NCBI GenBank assembly: GCA_015066625.1
Contig: SVOC01000013.1
Location: 29,642-93,641 of the forward strand
Length of the DNA: 64,000 nucleotides
Direction: 5' to 3'
From: Oscillospiraceae bacterium
GTDB lineage: Bacteria > Bacillota > Clostridia > Oscillospirales > Acutalibacteraceae
The translations under genes and the position numbers were made by a program. Position 1 is the first letter of the stretch. The number at the start of each line of letters is the position of its first letter. Below the pieces are notes generated by a model, which saw only the letters and a program-made list of their open reading frames with translations, did no database searches and was not told the DNA's origin. Positions 40,960 to 50,621 of this stretch are shown here, piece after piece.

Positions 40960-42157
40960 TTGTCAATTCCATCCATTCTTCTGTAATTTTTTCAGCAGAC
41001 TGTTCTTCACGGATTTTAACGGAGTTTTGTGACAGTTTGTTTGCAAGGCCGGGGTTTTCCGCGACCTTTTTCATTGCAAGGTAAAGTGCGTGAGAATCGC
41101 CCACGGGAGTAAGCAGACCGTTTTCGCCGTCTTTTATAACAGCTCTGGCACCGCCTGCGGGGCAATCGGTGCACACGCAAGGCAGACCCATTGCCATTGC
41201 TTCAAGCATTGAATTTGACATTCCTTCAAAGTCTGATGATGAAACAAACATTGCATAGTCATTTATAACTGAGTGAATATCTTTTATTGCGGGCAGAATG
41301 TGAATGCAGTCTTCACAGCCCAGTTTTCTGATATGCTCAACAACGGAATCAATGTATCCGTCTGCATTGTTTCCTACGGGGTCGCCGATGATATCAAGCT
41401 CATAATCGGGAAAATTCTTATGGAATTCGGCAAAGGCATCCGCAAGTATAATCAGGTTTTTCTCCGCGGAAATTCTGCAGAAATTAACAATTCGCTTTTT
41501 TCTTTCGCCGATGTAAGGCTCAGGCAAATCGGGCTTTATGGGGTTGAATATAACCTTTCCTCTTACGGGAGTGTTCTTCTCATACCACTTCTGCACATCG
41601 GGGGATTGAAAAACAAAATCATCCGCCTCGGGAAACAGATTTTTTATGAGTGCCATTGTGGTCTTACTGCCTGCTGACTGCTGAGGGTCGCCGCGCTCGG
41701 AGATGATGACCCTGTTGCTTTTTGTGGCGGAAAGAAGTGTATAAAACGACGCATCATACATAAAGGCGACGGCAGAGGCTTTTTTGTGTTTTTTAAAGTA
41801 TGTTTTCAACCATCTGATATCTTTGTAATTAGATGCAATATACTTCAGAATTCTGGATTTTGATAAACGGTTTTTCAATAACAAAGTTTCAATCTTGCCT
41901 GAAATTCTTGCCAGAAGCGAAATTAGAAACGGAATCAGTTTGCCTGCATTTAATTTGTTTACTTCATCAGGCAATGATATAACTTTTATATCGGGATTAA
42001 AATTCAGCAGAATAGCATCTTCTTTTTTCTGATGTGTAATAATAAATGTAACATCAAAGCCTTTTTGCACCATTGCATTGCTTAAAAGTGTGATTACTCT
42101 TTCGGCACCTCCGCCGCACATAACCTTAATTAAAAAAACAATTTCTTTGTTATTCAT
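40952..42157 (-). CDS. GT4 family glycosyltransferase
   Basis: This 401-residue GT-B enzyme has the N-terminal donor-side start IVFLIKVMCGGGAERVITLLSNAM, a glycine loop typical of this subgroup, and VISERGDPQQSAGS. The C-terminal Glyco_transf_4 pattern SSSDFEGMSNSMLEAMAMGLPCVCTDCPAGGARAVI contains the E-x7-E motif. It is clearly related to the transferase at 45003-46199 (shared GGGAERV, ISERGDP and DFEGMSN/DYEGMSN blocks), so one is probably a duplicate of the other with a changed linkage. The ATG at 42157 lies in AGGTATG context just after the upstream stop. Confidence 0.85.
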   Translation of the reverse strand: MNNKEIVFLIKVMCGGGAERVITLLSNAMVQKGFDVTFIITHQKKEDAILLNFNPDIKVISLPDEVNKLNAGKLIPFLISLLARISGKIETLLLKNRLSKSRILKYIASNYKDIRWLKTYFKKHKKASAVAFMYDASFYTLLSATKSNRVIISERGDPQQSAGSKTTMALIKNLFPEADDFVFQSPDVQKWYEKNTPVRGKVIFNPIKPDLPEPYIGERKKRIVNFCRISAEKNLIILADAFAEFHKNFPDYELDIIGDPVGNNADGYIDSVVEHIRKLGCEDCIHILPAIKDIHSVINDYAMFVSSSDFEGMSNSMLEAMAMGLPCVCTDCPAGGARAVIKDGENGLLTPVGDSHALYLAMKKVAENPGLANKLSQNSVKIREEQSAEKITEEWMELTNG

Positions 42158-42162
42158 ACCTG

Positions 42163-42744
42163 TCAACCTTTTGTCTGATTCAATATTTTCCCGGGAACTC
42201 CTGCTATTACCGAACCGTTTTCGGAAAAGCTTTTTGTGACAACCGAACCTGCACCGATAATACAATTATCGGCAATGGTCACATCTCCGATAATAACGGC
42301 GCCTGCACCGATATCAACATTATTACCGATAACGGGTTGCAGATTTTCTTTGCTGATTCCCTTGTTACCCAGGGTGTTGTTACCGTGAAAAACACAGTTA
42401 TCACCAACGGTTCCGTTAATCACAACTCCGCTGTGCCATATGTCACAGCAATTTCCGATTTTGCTGTTCAGACCGATTTCTACACCGGATTTATATGAAT
42501 AAATATTTCTTAATTTGTTGTAATGCCTGAACATATATCCCGCAAATTTTTTTTCAAAATATGATGTGTTGCTGTCTTTTTTGACAGCTCTGTAATACTG
42601 ACAGAGCCTGAAATAATACAGATACATACAGATGAAATAACGCTTATGCCTGCTTTTTTTCATCTGTTTTATTTTTTTGCCCGTATCACCGAGATACAGC
42701 TTCTTTTCTTCATTCAAAAGTTTTTTCAGTTCTTTTTTATTCAC
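42163..42744 (-). CDS. Serine acetyltransferase-like hexapeptide acyltransferase
   Basis: In this 193-residue protein, the C-terminal beta-helix has VEIGLNSKIGNCCDIWHSGVVINGTVGDNCVFHGNNTLGNKG, where His occurs in the CysE-like position, and IGNNVDIGAGAVIIGDVTIADNCIIGAGSVVTKSF, ending AGVPGKILN. The N-terminal 80 residues are basic and helical, with an aromatic-rich stretch (RYFICMYLYYFRLCQYYRAV) that may associate with the membrane. Placement among transferases makes sugar O-acetylation likely rather than cysteine synthesis. No other cysteine gene is near. Confidence 0.8.
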   Translation of the reverse strand: MNKKELKKLLNEEKKLYLGDTGKKIKQMKKSRHKRYFICMYLYYFRLCQYYRAVKKDSNTSYFEKKFAGYMFRHYNKLRNIYSYKSGVEIGLNSKIGNCCDIWHSGVVINGTVGDNCVFHGNNTLGNKGISKENLQPVIGNNVDIGAGAVIIGDVTIADNCIIGAGSVVTKSFSENGSVIAGVPGKILNQTKG

Positions 42745-42771
42745 AATATCACCTTGTTGATTGAATACGGT

Positions 42772-43827
42772 TCAGATAAATGATTTTTTTATTTCACGCA
42801 TTTTTTTGAAGAATTTCCGATATAAAAACATAAGTCGTAAATGATTGTATTTTTTACTTGTGATGAGGTTATATATTCTGCGGTTTGCTTTACTCTCAAA
42901 AGGATTGTCTTTTTGATTTTTTACACCGTCGGGCAGCATAGAAGCCCAGTCAAAATCAACAACCGCTTTTCTTTCTTCGGCACTGCGGGCGTGCTCATAA
43001 TACTGCTTGAATGTGTATATCACTTCATTCAGCCAGCGGGCATCAAGTTTCTTTATGTGCTCTGCATCATCTATACTCCACAGGGGAAGGTATTCCCTGA
43101 ATCTTTTGTAGACATAAAGAGTGTTTTTCTTTTCAATGGTTTCGGGTCTGAATGAACGGGAAATGCTTTCTTCATTTGTTCTGTAACAGTAAAGAGGTTT
43201 GTTGATATATACGATTTTATCCGAGTAGGTAAGCAAGGGGATTGACCTGAACCAATCCTCCGCCATACTTTTATCATAATAAAGGCTGTAATCCGTGGGG
43301 TCTTTTTTCAGGATATCGGTTCTGACAGCTTTAATCCACAGTGCGGTAACGAATGTGGTGTGCATCAGAGCTTCGTAAATTTCATTTTTATTTTCTGCGG
43401 TGAATATTTTTTTTGTTTGGTGAAATTCGTTTTTTCGGTCTGTTTTTTTGCCGTCTGCAAAGTAACGGAAGGAGTAAATCACCATATCCGTATGAAGATT
43501 TTTATTCAGAACGGTCTCAACGGTTTCAAGAAGATTTTTTTCGGCAAAATCATCGGAATCAACAAAAAGCGAATATTCACCTTTCGCGGCATCAATACCT
43601 GCCTGCCTTGCGGAAACAAGACCTTCGTTCTTCTTGTGGATTACCTTGATCTTTTCAGGATATTCCTTGGCATATTTATCGCAGATTTTACCGGATGAAT
43701 CCGTTGAGCCGTCGTCAACAAGAATGATTTCGTATTCGCCTTTGCAGGTCTGGTTAAGCAGAGATTCAACACACTGCTCAATATATTGTTCAACATTGTA
43801 AACAGGAACAAGTATGCTGAATTTCAT
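42772..43827 (-). CDS. GT2 family glycosyltransferase
   Basis: This 351-residue protein begins MKFSILVPVYNVEQYIEQCVES, with LVDDGSTDSSGKIC and LFVDSDDFAEKN as donor- and metal-binding motifs. The downstream helical domain contains DKSMAEDWFRSIPLLTYSDKIVYINKPLYCYRTNEESIS, the E-D-W block seen in capsule GT2 enzymes. It has no membrane helix. The start at 43827 is chosen by alignment of the GT2 strand; an upstream in-frame start would overlap the preceding gene. Sugar specificity unknown. Confidence 0.86.
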   Translation of the reverse strand: MKFSILVPVYNVEQYIEQCVESLLNQTCKGEYEIILVDDGSTDSSGKICDKYAKEYPEKIKVIHKKNEGLVSARQAGIDAAKGEYSLFVDSDDFAEKNLLETVETVLNKNLHTDMVIYSFRYFADGKKTDRKNEFHQTKKIFTAENKNEIYEALMHTTFVTALWIKAVRTDILKKDPTDYSLYYDKSMAEDWFRSIPLLTYSDKIVYINKPLYCYRTNEESISRSFRPETIEKKNTLYVYKRFREYLPLWSIDDAEHIKKLDARWLNEVIYTFKQYYEHARSAEERKAVVDFDWASMLPDGVKNQKDNPFESKANRRIYNLITSKKYNHLRLMFLYRKFFKKMREIKKSFI

Positions 43828-43835
43828 TTGCTTTT

Positions 43836-45002
43836 TCACCCCTCCAGAAGATTTTTCCACTGTTCTTTGTATTTCTCAAATTCATGTGAATAATCGGTTG
43901 ATTTGAGATTGCTTATTATACCGTCACATTTTTCTTTATTGTTAATGAGATTTATAATGCTTTTCGCTATTGATTCGGGATTTATTTCACAAATCATACC
44001 GTTCCTTCCGTTTTCAATAAGCTTTAAGCCGCCGATGGTTGCGGTTGAGATGACGGGTTTGCTGAGCCTGTGAGCTTCAAGGATTGTAAGCCCCAGAGCC
44101 TCTTCCCGTGAAGGCTGAACATAAATATCACAGCCTGCCATATAGGGATATGGATTTTTCTGCATACCCGTGATAACAATGTTTTCGCTCAGCCCGTATT
44201 CCGCAATTCTGCTTTCAAGTCTGCGTCTTTCGGGACCGTCGCCTACAAAATACCATATAAAATCAACGCCTTTTTCTTTCAGTATTTTTGCGGCATCCAC
44301 AGCCATATCGAAGCCCTTGACGGGTGCAAATCTTCCGCAGGAGCAGATAACGGTTTTATCACTTTCGGGAATTGAAAATTCCTTGCTCTGCGCGGTTATC
44401 ATGTCCTTGTCCGTGTAGTTTTCAACAATTTTTATTTTTCCCGTTGCGGAAGGATACCATTTTTCAATAAGCGATTTCTGACTTTCGTGCAAAGCGGCAA
44501 CGGTTGAGCACCTCGGAATAACATCGTTGTGGATTTCGGGTGTATCGTTTGTGCTTGTGTGGTAAAAAAGAATTTTTTTATCCGCATTTACGCATCTGTC
44601 AACAAAAAGTGCAACATAGCCCTGAACATAGGCTACGGCAATATCATAGCGACTGCCGCCGAAATATATTTTTTTCTCATATTCCATTGCATCAAGGCGG
44701 ATTTTATCTTCAAGCACCTTGTTGATTTCCTTCGCCTTTTCTTTTTTACCCAGGATTTTTGCAATGATTGTTTTACCCTGCAATATAAGTGCATAGGGTT
44801 TTCTGTAGTAGTGATGATGGTCTTTATTTATGATAACGTTAACTCTTTTATCAACAAACGGGAGAAGGTCTGTGCGGTTTTTGCGGACGTAAAGGGTAAC
44901 GTCGTATTTGTCGTAATCAAGGGCTTTCAGTGCGGAAACAAGGGATTTCTGCACTCCGCCAATGGTAAGGTGATGGGCTACGATTAAAAGCTTCTTTTTC
45001 AT
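43836..45002 (-). CDS. GT4 family glycosyltransferase
   Basis: This 388-residue GT-B protein has LLIVAHHLTIGGVQKSLVSALKAL at the N-terminus. TVICSCGRFAPVKGFDMAVDAAKIL marks the start of the C-terminal domain, and CDIYVQPSREEALGLTILEAHRLSKPVISTATIGGLKLI contains the E-x7-E signature. It is followed by the GT2 gene on the same strand and starts exactly after the preceding stop, so translation is coupled. A role in adding an alpha- or retaining-linked hexose is usual for GT4; the sugar is unknown. Confidence 0.87.
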   Translation of the reverse strand: MKKKLLIVAHHLTIGGVQKSLVSALKALDYDKYDVTLYVRKNRTDLLPFVDKRVNVIINKDHHHYYRKPYALILQGKTIIAKILGKKEKAKEINKVLEDKIRLDAMEYEKKIYFGGSRYDIAVAYVQGYVALFVDRCVNADKKILFYHTSTNDTPEIHNDVIPRCSTVAALHESQKSLIEKWYPSATGKIKIVENYTDKDMITAQSKEFSIPESDKTVICSCGRFAPVKGFDMAVDAAKILKEKGVDFIWYFVGDGPERRRLESRIAEYGLSENIVITGMQKNPYPYMAGCDIYVQPSREEALGLTILEAHRLSKPVISTATIGGLKLIENGRNGMICEINPESIAKSIINLINNKEKCDGIISNLKSTDYSHEFEKYKEQWKNLLEG

Positions 45003-46199
45003 TTATAACAGCTCCATCCATTTTTTTACGGTGTTTTCAAGAGAAAGGTTATATCTTATCTGCGAGGCATTGCGTGAAAGTTTATCCGCAAAGGCTTTAT
45101 CGCCTGCGATTTTCTTCATTGCTTCGCTCAGCTCTTTTGCATTTTCCACCTCGGTGAGAATGCCGTTTTCGTTGCTGCTTATAACCGCATTTGCACCGCC
45201 TATGGGGCAATCCGTGCAGATAACGGGCATACCGATTGCCATAGCCTCAAGCATAGCGTTTGACATTCCCTCGTAATCCGAGGAATTCACATACATTGCA
45301 TCACGGATAATCAGGCTGTGCACCTCTGCACTGAAGGGCATAAAATCAATGTAATCCGTAATACCAAGCTTATCCGCAAGAGCTTTTGTTTCTGCAAGTG
45401 ATGCTCTGTCGTCATCATTCTGCGGCTCGCCAATGATTTTTAGGCGGTAATCGGAAAAATCCTTATGAAAATCCCCGAAGGCTTCAATAAGCACGGGCAG
45501 ATTTTTCTGCCTTGAAATACGGCAGAAGGTGGTGACATATTTTTCTCTTTCGCCGGAATATGCTTCGGGGAGCTTATCGTTTATGGGATTGAAGATAACC
45601 GTTCCCTTTGCGGAAACATTTTCGGGATAAGCTGCCAATGCATCGTTTGTCTGAAAAACAACCGCATCGGCACGCTGATAGTATTTTTTGATAAAATTAT
45701 ATCCGTATCGCTTTTTCAGCAGTCTTTCGGGGTCGCCTCTTTCGGATATAACAACTCTGTTCGGCAGATTTTTTGCCGCAATAAGAGTCATCGGTACGGA
45801 GGGCTGAAGAAAGGAGATAACTGCCGTGTCGGGCTCAGTTTTCAGTTTATTCTTCAAAGCTTTTATCTCTGCGTAATATTGGGAAACGAATGAAATATAT
45901 GCAAAATCCGAGGGTACGGGTATTTTGAAAAGCTCAAAGGGCTTGCAGAGAAGGGATGAAAAAAGCTCTGCAATTCTTTTAAGAGTGCCGGGTTTTTTGC
46001 TTTGCCCGTAAAGGGACGTAACGGGAATTTCAGGGTCAAGGTCACGGTTTATAACATCGTTTTTCGGTGAGGATGTGAGCAGAAATTCGCAGTCATATCC
46101 GTTTTTCAGGAATTGGTTAAGAAGCAGGGATGCAACTCTTTCAGCACCTCCGCCTTTCATAACGGGCATAACCATCAGAATTTTTCTGTTACTGCTCAT
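45003..46199 (-). CDS. GT4 family glycosyltransferase
   Basis: This 398-residue GT-B enzyme starts KILMVMPVMKGGGAERVASLLLNQF. The central VVISERGDPERLLKKRYGYNF and the C-terminal FNPINDKLPE, YVTTFCRISRQKNLPVLIEAF and SSDYEGMSNAMLEAMAIGMPVICTDCPIGGANAVI follow GT4 order. It resembles the enzyme at 40952-42157 throughout, suggesting duplication within the operon. It overlaps the upstream GT2 gene by 4 bp. Each probably adds a different residue or linkage of the repeat unit. Confidence 0.86.
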   Translation of the reverse strand: MSSNRKILMVMPVMKGGGAERVASLLLNQFLKNGYDCEFLLTSSPKNDVINRDLDPEIPVTSLYGQSKKPGTLKRIAELFSSLLCKPFELFKIPVPSDFAYISFVSQYYAEIKALKNKLKTEPDTAVISFLQPSVPMTLIAAKNLPNRVVISERGDPERLLKKRYGYNFIKKYYQRADAVVFQTNDALAAYPENVSAKGTVIFNPINDKLPEAYSGEREKYVTTFCRISRQKNLPVLIEAFGDFHKDFSDYRLKIIGEPQNDDDRASLAETKALADKLGITDYIDFMPFSAEVHSLIIRDAMYVNSSDYEGMSNAMLEAMAIGMPVICTDCPIGGANAVISSNENGILTEVENAKELSEAMKKIAGDKAFADKLSRNASQIRYNLSLENTVKKWMELL

Positions 46200-47191
46200 T
46201 TTTTTCCTTTCATCAGTCTGCCGACTGTTTTTTCAAATACTTTATATATGAACCAGAACGCTTTTCCGTAACAGCGCATTTTAAGTGCGGTGCTGCCGAA
46301 TGCACTGTTTTGCAAAACAAATTCTTTGAAATCTCTGAGTTTGGTTTTGCAGCTTTTTTTGTCGGTATTGCTCAGCTTTTCATACACATTGAAAACGTTG
46401 AAAGAACACCTTGCAATGTATTCATAAGCGGCATCGGCATCGCCCGAAAGTGTTTTTTCGGTGAAATCCGCATTGAGTCTGCATACCGTAACACAGCTGA
46501 GAAAATGCTTCTTTGTTTTCTTTGATGTCATTATGGAATCTTTTCGGTATCTGCGGTAATAGAGTGCTTCACGACACTGGGAAACCCTTAAAGCCCCGCA
46601 AAGCGCCTGATAGGTAAAGACCATATCTTCGTGAAGTATACCGGGAATAAATTTCAAATCCGAATTAAGAAGAAAGGCTCTGTCTATAAAAAGCAGAGGC
46701 ACTGCACTGTGAAAATCATTGTTGCGGGTCAGTGCTTTGAAAATGTTATATCCCGTATCGGTTTTGTAAGCGTTTTTTCTTACATAATTCTGCTTGACGG
46801 TAAAATCAGGGGTATCCGCAAAAGAAACGGCATCAAAGAAAACAACTTCGCTGCCCTCTTTTTCTGCAATTCCGTAAAGAGATTCCAGTGCGTTTGGGGC
46901 AATATAATCGTCACTGTCGAGAAAATAAATGTATTTTCCCACTGCGTTGGCAAGACCCGTGTTACGAGCAGCCGAAAGACCGCCGTTTTTCTGATGAATA
47001 GCGGATATTCTTTCATCCTTTTCAACATATTCGTCGCAGATTTTGCCTGAAGAATCCGTTGAACCGTCGTCAACAAGAATAATCTCGGTGTTTTTATATG
47101 TCTGATTTATAACGCTGTCAACGCATTCACGCAGATATTCTTCAACATTATAAACGGGAATTATTACGCTTATAAGAGCCTGATTTTCCAT
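46196..47191 (-). CDS. GT2 family glycosyltransferase
   Basis: In this 331-residue protein, ALISVIIPVYNVEEYLRECVDSV, LVDDGSTDSSGKICDEY and YFLDSDDYIAPNAL are the GT2 A-domain motifs (DDGS, DSDD). HEDMVFTYQALCGALRVSQCREALYYRRYRKDSIM includes the E-D-M catalytic-base block. The C-terminal tail is basic (FEKTVGRLMKGKK) and may anchor to the membrane. The start begins two bases after the upstream GT stop. Substrate unknown. Confidence 0.86.
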   Translation of the reverse strand: MENQALISVIIPVYNVEEYLRECVDSVINQTYKNTEIILVDDGSTDSSGKICDEYVEKDERISAIHQKNGGLSAARNTGLANAVGKYIYFLDSDDYIAPNALESLYGIAEKEGSEVVFFDAVSFADTPDFTVKQNYVRKNAYKTDTGYNIFKALTRNNDFHSAVPLLFIDRAFLLNSDLKFIPGILHEDMVFTYQALCGALRVSQCREALYYRRYRKDSIMTSKKTKKHFLSCVTVCRLNADFTEKTLSGDADAAYEYIARCSFNVFNVYEKLSNTDKKSCKTKLRDFKEFVLQNSAFGSTALKMRCYGKAFWFIYKVFEKTVGRLMKGKK

Positions 47192-47192
47192 T

Positions 47193-48122
47193 TCAACTCA
47201 ATCTTTCTTTTAAAAGAATAAGAACTGTTGCAATAAGTTTTTTCGCTTCGGAAACAAAGCCGTAGGAATAATGCTTTTTGAGAATTTTCTGAATTCTGCC
47301 GTCAATTTCAACATCTGTCAGAACGGGATTTTCAATTGCTTTTGATAAATCCACGCGCATCTTTGCCGCATCGTCGGAGGTGCTGTGAACACCCGATTCG
47401 TCGCAGCCGATGTTACTGTTATAAGAATATCGGGGATAAACCGTAAGCAGCTCGTTTTTCACAAGATGTGCACCGAATCTTACGGACCAGGAGCTGCCGT
47501 TACCCTTTGTCTGACGGTAAAGGCGGATGAATCTGTCACTGCCGTTTGAGTTAAGACGGCGGATAAGACAGGGAGATTTATAAAAATCACCGATATTTTT
47601 CAGTTCCCAGTCAACGCCATCCCAGCGGTCTTTCCAGGTAGCCCAGGTCCAGCTGCAGGAACGGTGTGCGGCAAAAACATCTTTTTTATAGTAACCGGGC
47701 AAATCAATCATAGGTGTGTAGCCTGCGATTGAGCCGATTTTTTTGTTTGCGTCGTAGTAATCAAGTGCGCCGTTCATAAAGCTGAGGAAGAAGGGCGAAA
47801 CCTTGCAGTCATCCTCAACAACAATAACCTTGCCGTATTTGTCGATTACCTCGGTAACACCCGAAATAACCGAAGCGGCAAGCCCTTTGTTAACGGGGCT
47901 TTCGGTAACGGTTACCGATTTGAAATCACCCGAATCCTTTATCGCCGTGACGGCGGCACGCACTTCGTTAACCTTATCCTTGCCTGCTTCATTCTTTGCA
48001 CCGTCCGAGAAGATGAAAAGGTCGGAATTTTTTGCTTCCCTGCAGGCAGAAAGTGCGTTATATACTTCAATAAAATGGTCTGCACGGTTATATACAAAAA
48101 TTATAATCGGTGCGTAACTCAT
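47193..48122 (-). CDS. GT-A glycosyltransferase, GNT-I-like/GT2-related
   Basis: In this 309-residue protein, SYAPIIIFVYNRADHFIEVYNAL and SDLFIFSDGAKNEAG begin a GT-A fold. KGLAASVISGVTEVIDKYGKVIVVEDDCKVSPFFLSFMNGAL carries the EDD metal motif and resembles the donor-site of GNT-I-type and related bacterial sugar transferases more than ordinary GT2 capsule enzymes. SCSWTWATWKDRWDGVDW is a conserved tryptophan-rich acceptor region. It starts one base after the next upstream gene's stop. Linkage unknown. Confidence 0.8.
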   Translation of the reverse strand: MSYAPIIIFVYNRADHFIEVYNALSACREAKNSDLFIFSDGAKNEAGKDKVNEVRAAVTAIKDSGDFKSVTVTESPVNKGLAASVISGVTEVIDKYGKVIVVEDDCKVSPFFLSFMNGALDYYDANKKIGSIAGYTPMIDLPGYYKKDVFAAHRSCSWTWATWKDRWDGVDWELKNIGDFYKSPCLIRRLNSNGSDRFIRLYRQTKGNGSSWSVRFGAHLVKNELLTVYPRYSYNSNIGCDESGVHSTSDDAAKMRVDLSKAIENPVLTDVEIDGRIQKILKKHYSYGFVSEAKKLIATVLILLKERLS

Positions 48123-48123
48123 A

Positions 48124-49386
48124 TTATTTCTCCTTTAATATATCGGTGTAAGCGTCGATAAGCAGTTGTGCGTTTCTCTGAGCATCGTGGGTTATGAGCG
48201 CTTTTTTCTTACCCGCTTCCGAAAGGGAGAGCGCAAGCTCATCGTTATCAAAAATGCGCTTTATGTTCCAGGCAAGAAGCTTGGGGTCGTCGTTTCTGTA
48301 GAAAAGAGCTTCTTTGCCGTCTTCAGCCATATCTGAAACACCGCCCACATATGCGGCAACGCAGGGAGTGCCTACCATCATTGCCTCACCCAGGGTGTTG
48401 GGGCTGTTTTCAATGGTGGAGCAAAGAACATATGCATTGACCTTTGAAAGCTTTTCCGCAACCTGCTGTGCTTTGAGAGGACCCGTGAATTCAATATGGT
48501 CCTGCACACCAAGGTCATAAATAAGCTTCTTCAGATATGCGGCATAGCCCTTTTTGAGGATTGAACGCTTATCGTTTTCCTGATAGGGCTTGTAGCCTGC
48601 CACATAAACCTTCACATCCGGATATTCTCTGATAAGGTAGGGGAGTGCCATAACAACAAAATGGACTCCTTTAAGGGCATTGTAGCCGTTGCCTACATAA
48701 ATTGAGTGTCTCTCAGCTTTTTCAAGGCTCCATTTTTCCTCATAGAAGGGAGCACGGAGAATACGGCTGCAGGGATAATATTTCGCATGGGGATTCAATG
48801 CGTATGAATGGGCTCTGTCCCAGGTAGTCCTGCCCAGAATGTAATCCGCATTTTCAATGATTTCCTTTTCGGATTTCATACGGGGCTTATACCATTTGGT
48901 TTTGCGAAGATGCATAATCCACGCCGAGAAGATGTTTGTCAGGGATTTGGAAAACATCATATCGTCAACGGGCAGTTGACCGCACTGATATGCATACTGT
49001 CCGTTAAGTATTCCCTGAAGGGATACAACGGCGGGAATACCGTATTTTTTGGCGGTAAGCTGCATTGCTCTTGCGTGAAGGAATTCGGTACCCTCAATGT
49101 TGATTATATCGGGTCTGAAATCCGAAACGATTTTATCGCATTTTTCAGAAAGCTCTGAAAGAGATGCTGCGGATGTGTAGTGAAGACTGAAATAGGTTAC
49201 GCCGTCAATGGTTTCACGGAAATCCAGCTTTTCTTCGCATTTGCATACAATGCCAAGCTCGATATTGCTGTTTTGGCTCAGCTGATGAGCCATAGATTCA
49301 ACCCATCCGCCCAGAACCTCGGATTTTTTGCCCAGCTTAACCGTAACCGCGGCAGGTATTAAGTTAACTGTCCATAATACTTTCAT
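48124..49386 (-). CDS. GT4 family glycosyltransferase
   Basis: This 420-residue GT-B protein starts VLWTVNLIPAAVTVKLGKKSEVLGGWVESMAHQL, with the GGW glycine loop of GT4. IEGTEFLHARAMQLT and a long middle insert (DYILGRTTWDRAHSYAL) follow. The C-half has SIYVGNGYNALKGVHFVVMALP, FTGPLKAQQVAEKLSK and CSTIENSPNTLGEAMMVGTPCVAAYVGGVSDM, where E-x7-E is present. It overlaps the Wzy-like gene by 4 bp. The retained nucleotide-sugar site is clear; the sugar is not. Confidence 0.86.
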   Translation of the reverse strand: MKVLWTVNLIPAAVTVKLGKKSEVLGGWVESMAHQLSQNSNIELGIVCKCEEKLDFRETIDGVTYFSLHYTSAASLSELSEKCDKIVSDFRPDIINIEGTEFLHARAMQLTAKKYGIPAVVSLQGILNGQYAYQCGQLPVDDMMFSKSLTNIFSAWIMHLRKTKWYKPRMKSEKEIIENADYILGRTTWDRAHSYALNPHAKYYPCSRILRAPFYEEKWSLEKAERHSIYVGNGYNALKGVHFVVMALPYLIREYPDVKVYVAGYKPYQENDKRSILKKGYAAYLKKLIYDLGVQDHIEFTGPLKAQQVAEKLSKVNAYVLCSTIENSPNTLGEAMMVGTPCVAAYVGGVSDMAEDGKEALFYRNDDPKLLAWNIKRIFDNDELALSLSEAGKKKALITHDAQRNAQLLIDAYTDILKEK

Positions 49387-50600
49387 GTTTTTTCAGCTCC
49401 GGTCCATTTGATAATATCTTCAAATAAAAGCGATGAAACTATCATAATCATACAAGTGAATGAATAGTTGAAAGAGTCAAGTATGGAAACGAACATAAGC
49501 GTAATGAGAGTAGCATTTGCGGCGGAAACAATGAATTTGTCGTTGTAGCGGTGCTTATAGTGGAAGGGCACGTGGTAAAACATCATAACAAGAGCATATC
49601 CGCCGAGCCATCCGTATTTTGAAATAGTATCGAGGACGGCAGAATGTCCTCCGCCGCTTTCACGCCACAGAGAGCCTAAAATAGGGTATTTTACGATATC
49701 AACCAGGCTGTTGGAATAAGCGGTTATTCTGACCTGAATAGAGTCACCCGTTACGCCTGAGTCTGCAGTTGAAACAAGATCGTTTACTTTTCTTGCAACG
49801 GCAGTACCGTCAAAGGTTTCAAGTATCCATTCCCTGAATGGGGCGACATACAGAATAGCTGCCATAATCGCAATAAACAGAAGGATTGTGACCACAAAAG
49901 CCGCAACGACACTTTTGCCTCTGTAGAAAAGCAGAAGAATCAAGCCGATTGCGCTTCCGAAAAGTGCGATAGAATAACCCGCAAGCTCGAGTAATCTTAC
50001 GAATGTATATGCCCATACCGCACCGATTGCAAAGAAAAATTTGTTGTTTTGGAATGCTTTGAATGTCCAGGCGAGGATAAGAGGGCTGATACAAACCTGA
50101 GGGTAGATAAGGCTGTAACCGCCTATACCTTGCCGCAGATATTCATATGTTGCTTCATCGTCACGAACCAGTGTTCTTGCTATTGTGTGGTCCTCAATAA
50201 GAATATTGAATGTTTTGTAATTCCAGATTATGAGAAGGATAAGCACAATGGGTACGATTCCGTAAAGCTCATCCCATTTATCGTCATAGAAATAGGTCAT
50301 CATAAAGCAAATGACAAGCATAATCAGCGCAATTTGTTTTATCAGTGCGGAAAAATCATATCTTTCAAAGTAGACAACCACCATAACCGCTATGAGGAAT
50401 ATAATCGCACCAATCTGTTCCTTGCCCAAGGTGAGGGGAGTTTCTCTGATAAACCATACCGCAACCCATATAACCGCACAGGCAAGTGCGATGATTCTGT
50501 ATATCGTATCTACCTGCAGGGGAGGAGAAATTGTCCATACAGTGAGATAAAGCACGGCAATTTTCTGAATAAAGCCGTACGAAAGAACATTTTTGAACAT
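49383..50600 (-). CDS. O-antigen polymerase/ligase-like membrane protein (Wzy-like)
   Basis: This 405-residue protein has about ten hydrophobic segments spread over its length (for example IIAIICVVIWVAVWFIR-like near the N-terminus, IGAIIFLIAVMVVVYFE, LIMLVICFMMTYFY, IVLILLIIWNYKTF, SVVAAFVVTILLFIAIMAAILYVAPF, GGYALVMMFYHV). A large extracellular loop at about 250-320 contains GSLWRESGGGHSAVLDTISKYGWLGG, like the H-x6-G loop of O-antigen ligases/polymerases. It probably polymerises repeat units outside the membrane. A Wzm/Wzt exporter is also encoded, while no Wzx flippase was recognised in this window. Confidence 0.75.
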   Translation of the reverse strand: MFKNVLSYGFIQKIAVLYLTVWTISPPLQVDTIYRIIALACAVIWVAVWFIRETPLTLGKEQIGAIIFLIAVMVVVYFERYDFSALIKQIALIMLVICFMMTYFYDDKWDELYGIVPIVLILLIIWNYKTFNILIEDHTIARTLVRDDEATYEYLRQGIGGYSLIYPQVCISPLILAWTFKAFQNNKFFFAIGAVWAYTFVRLLELAGYSIALFGSAIGLILLLFYRGKSVVAAFVVTILLFIAIMAAILYVAPFREWILETFDGTAVARKVNDLVSTADSGVTGDSIQVRITAYSNSLVDIVKYPILGSLWRESGGGHSAVLDTISKYGWLGGYALVMMFYHVPFHYKHRYNDKFIVSAANATLITLMFVSILDSFNYSFTCMIMIVSSLLFEDIIKWTGAEKT

Positions 50601-50621
50601 ATTAATCCTCCTTTCAGGTTG

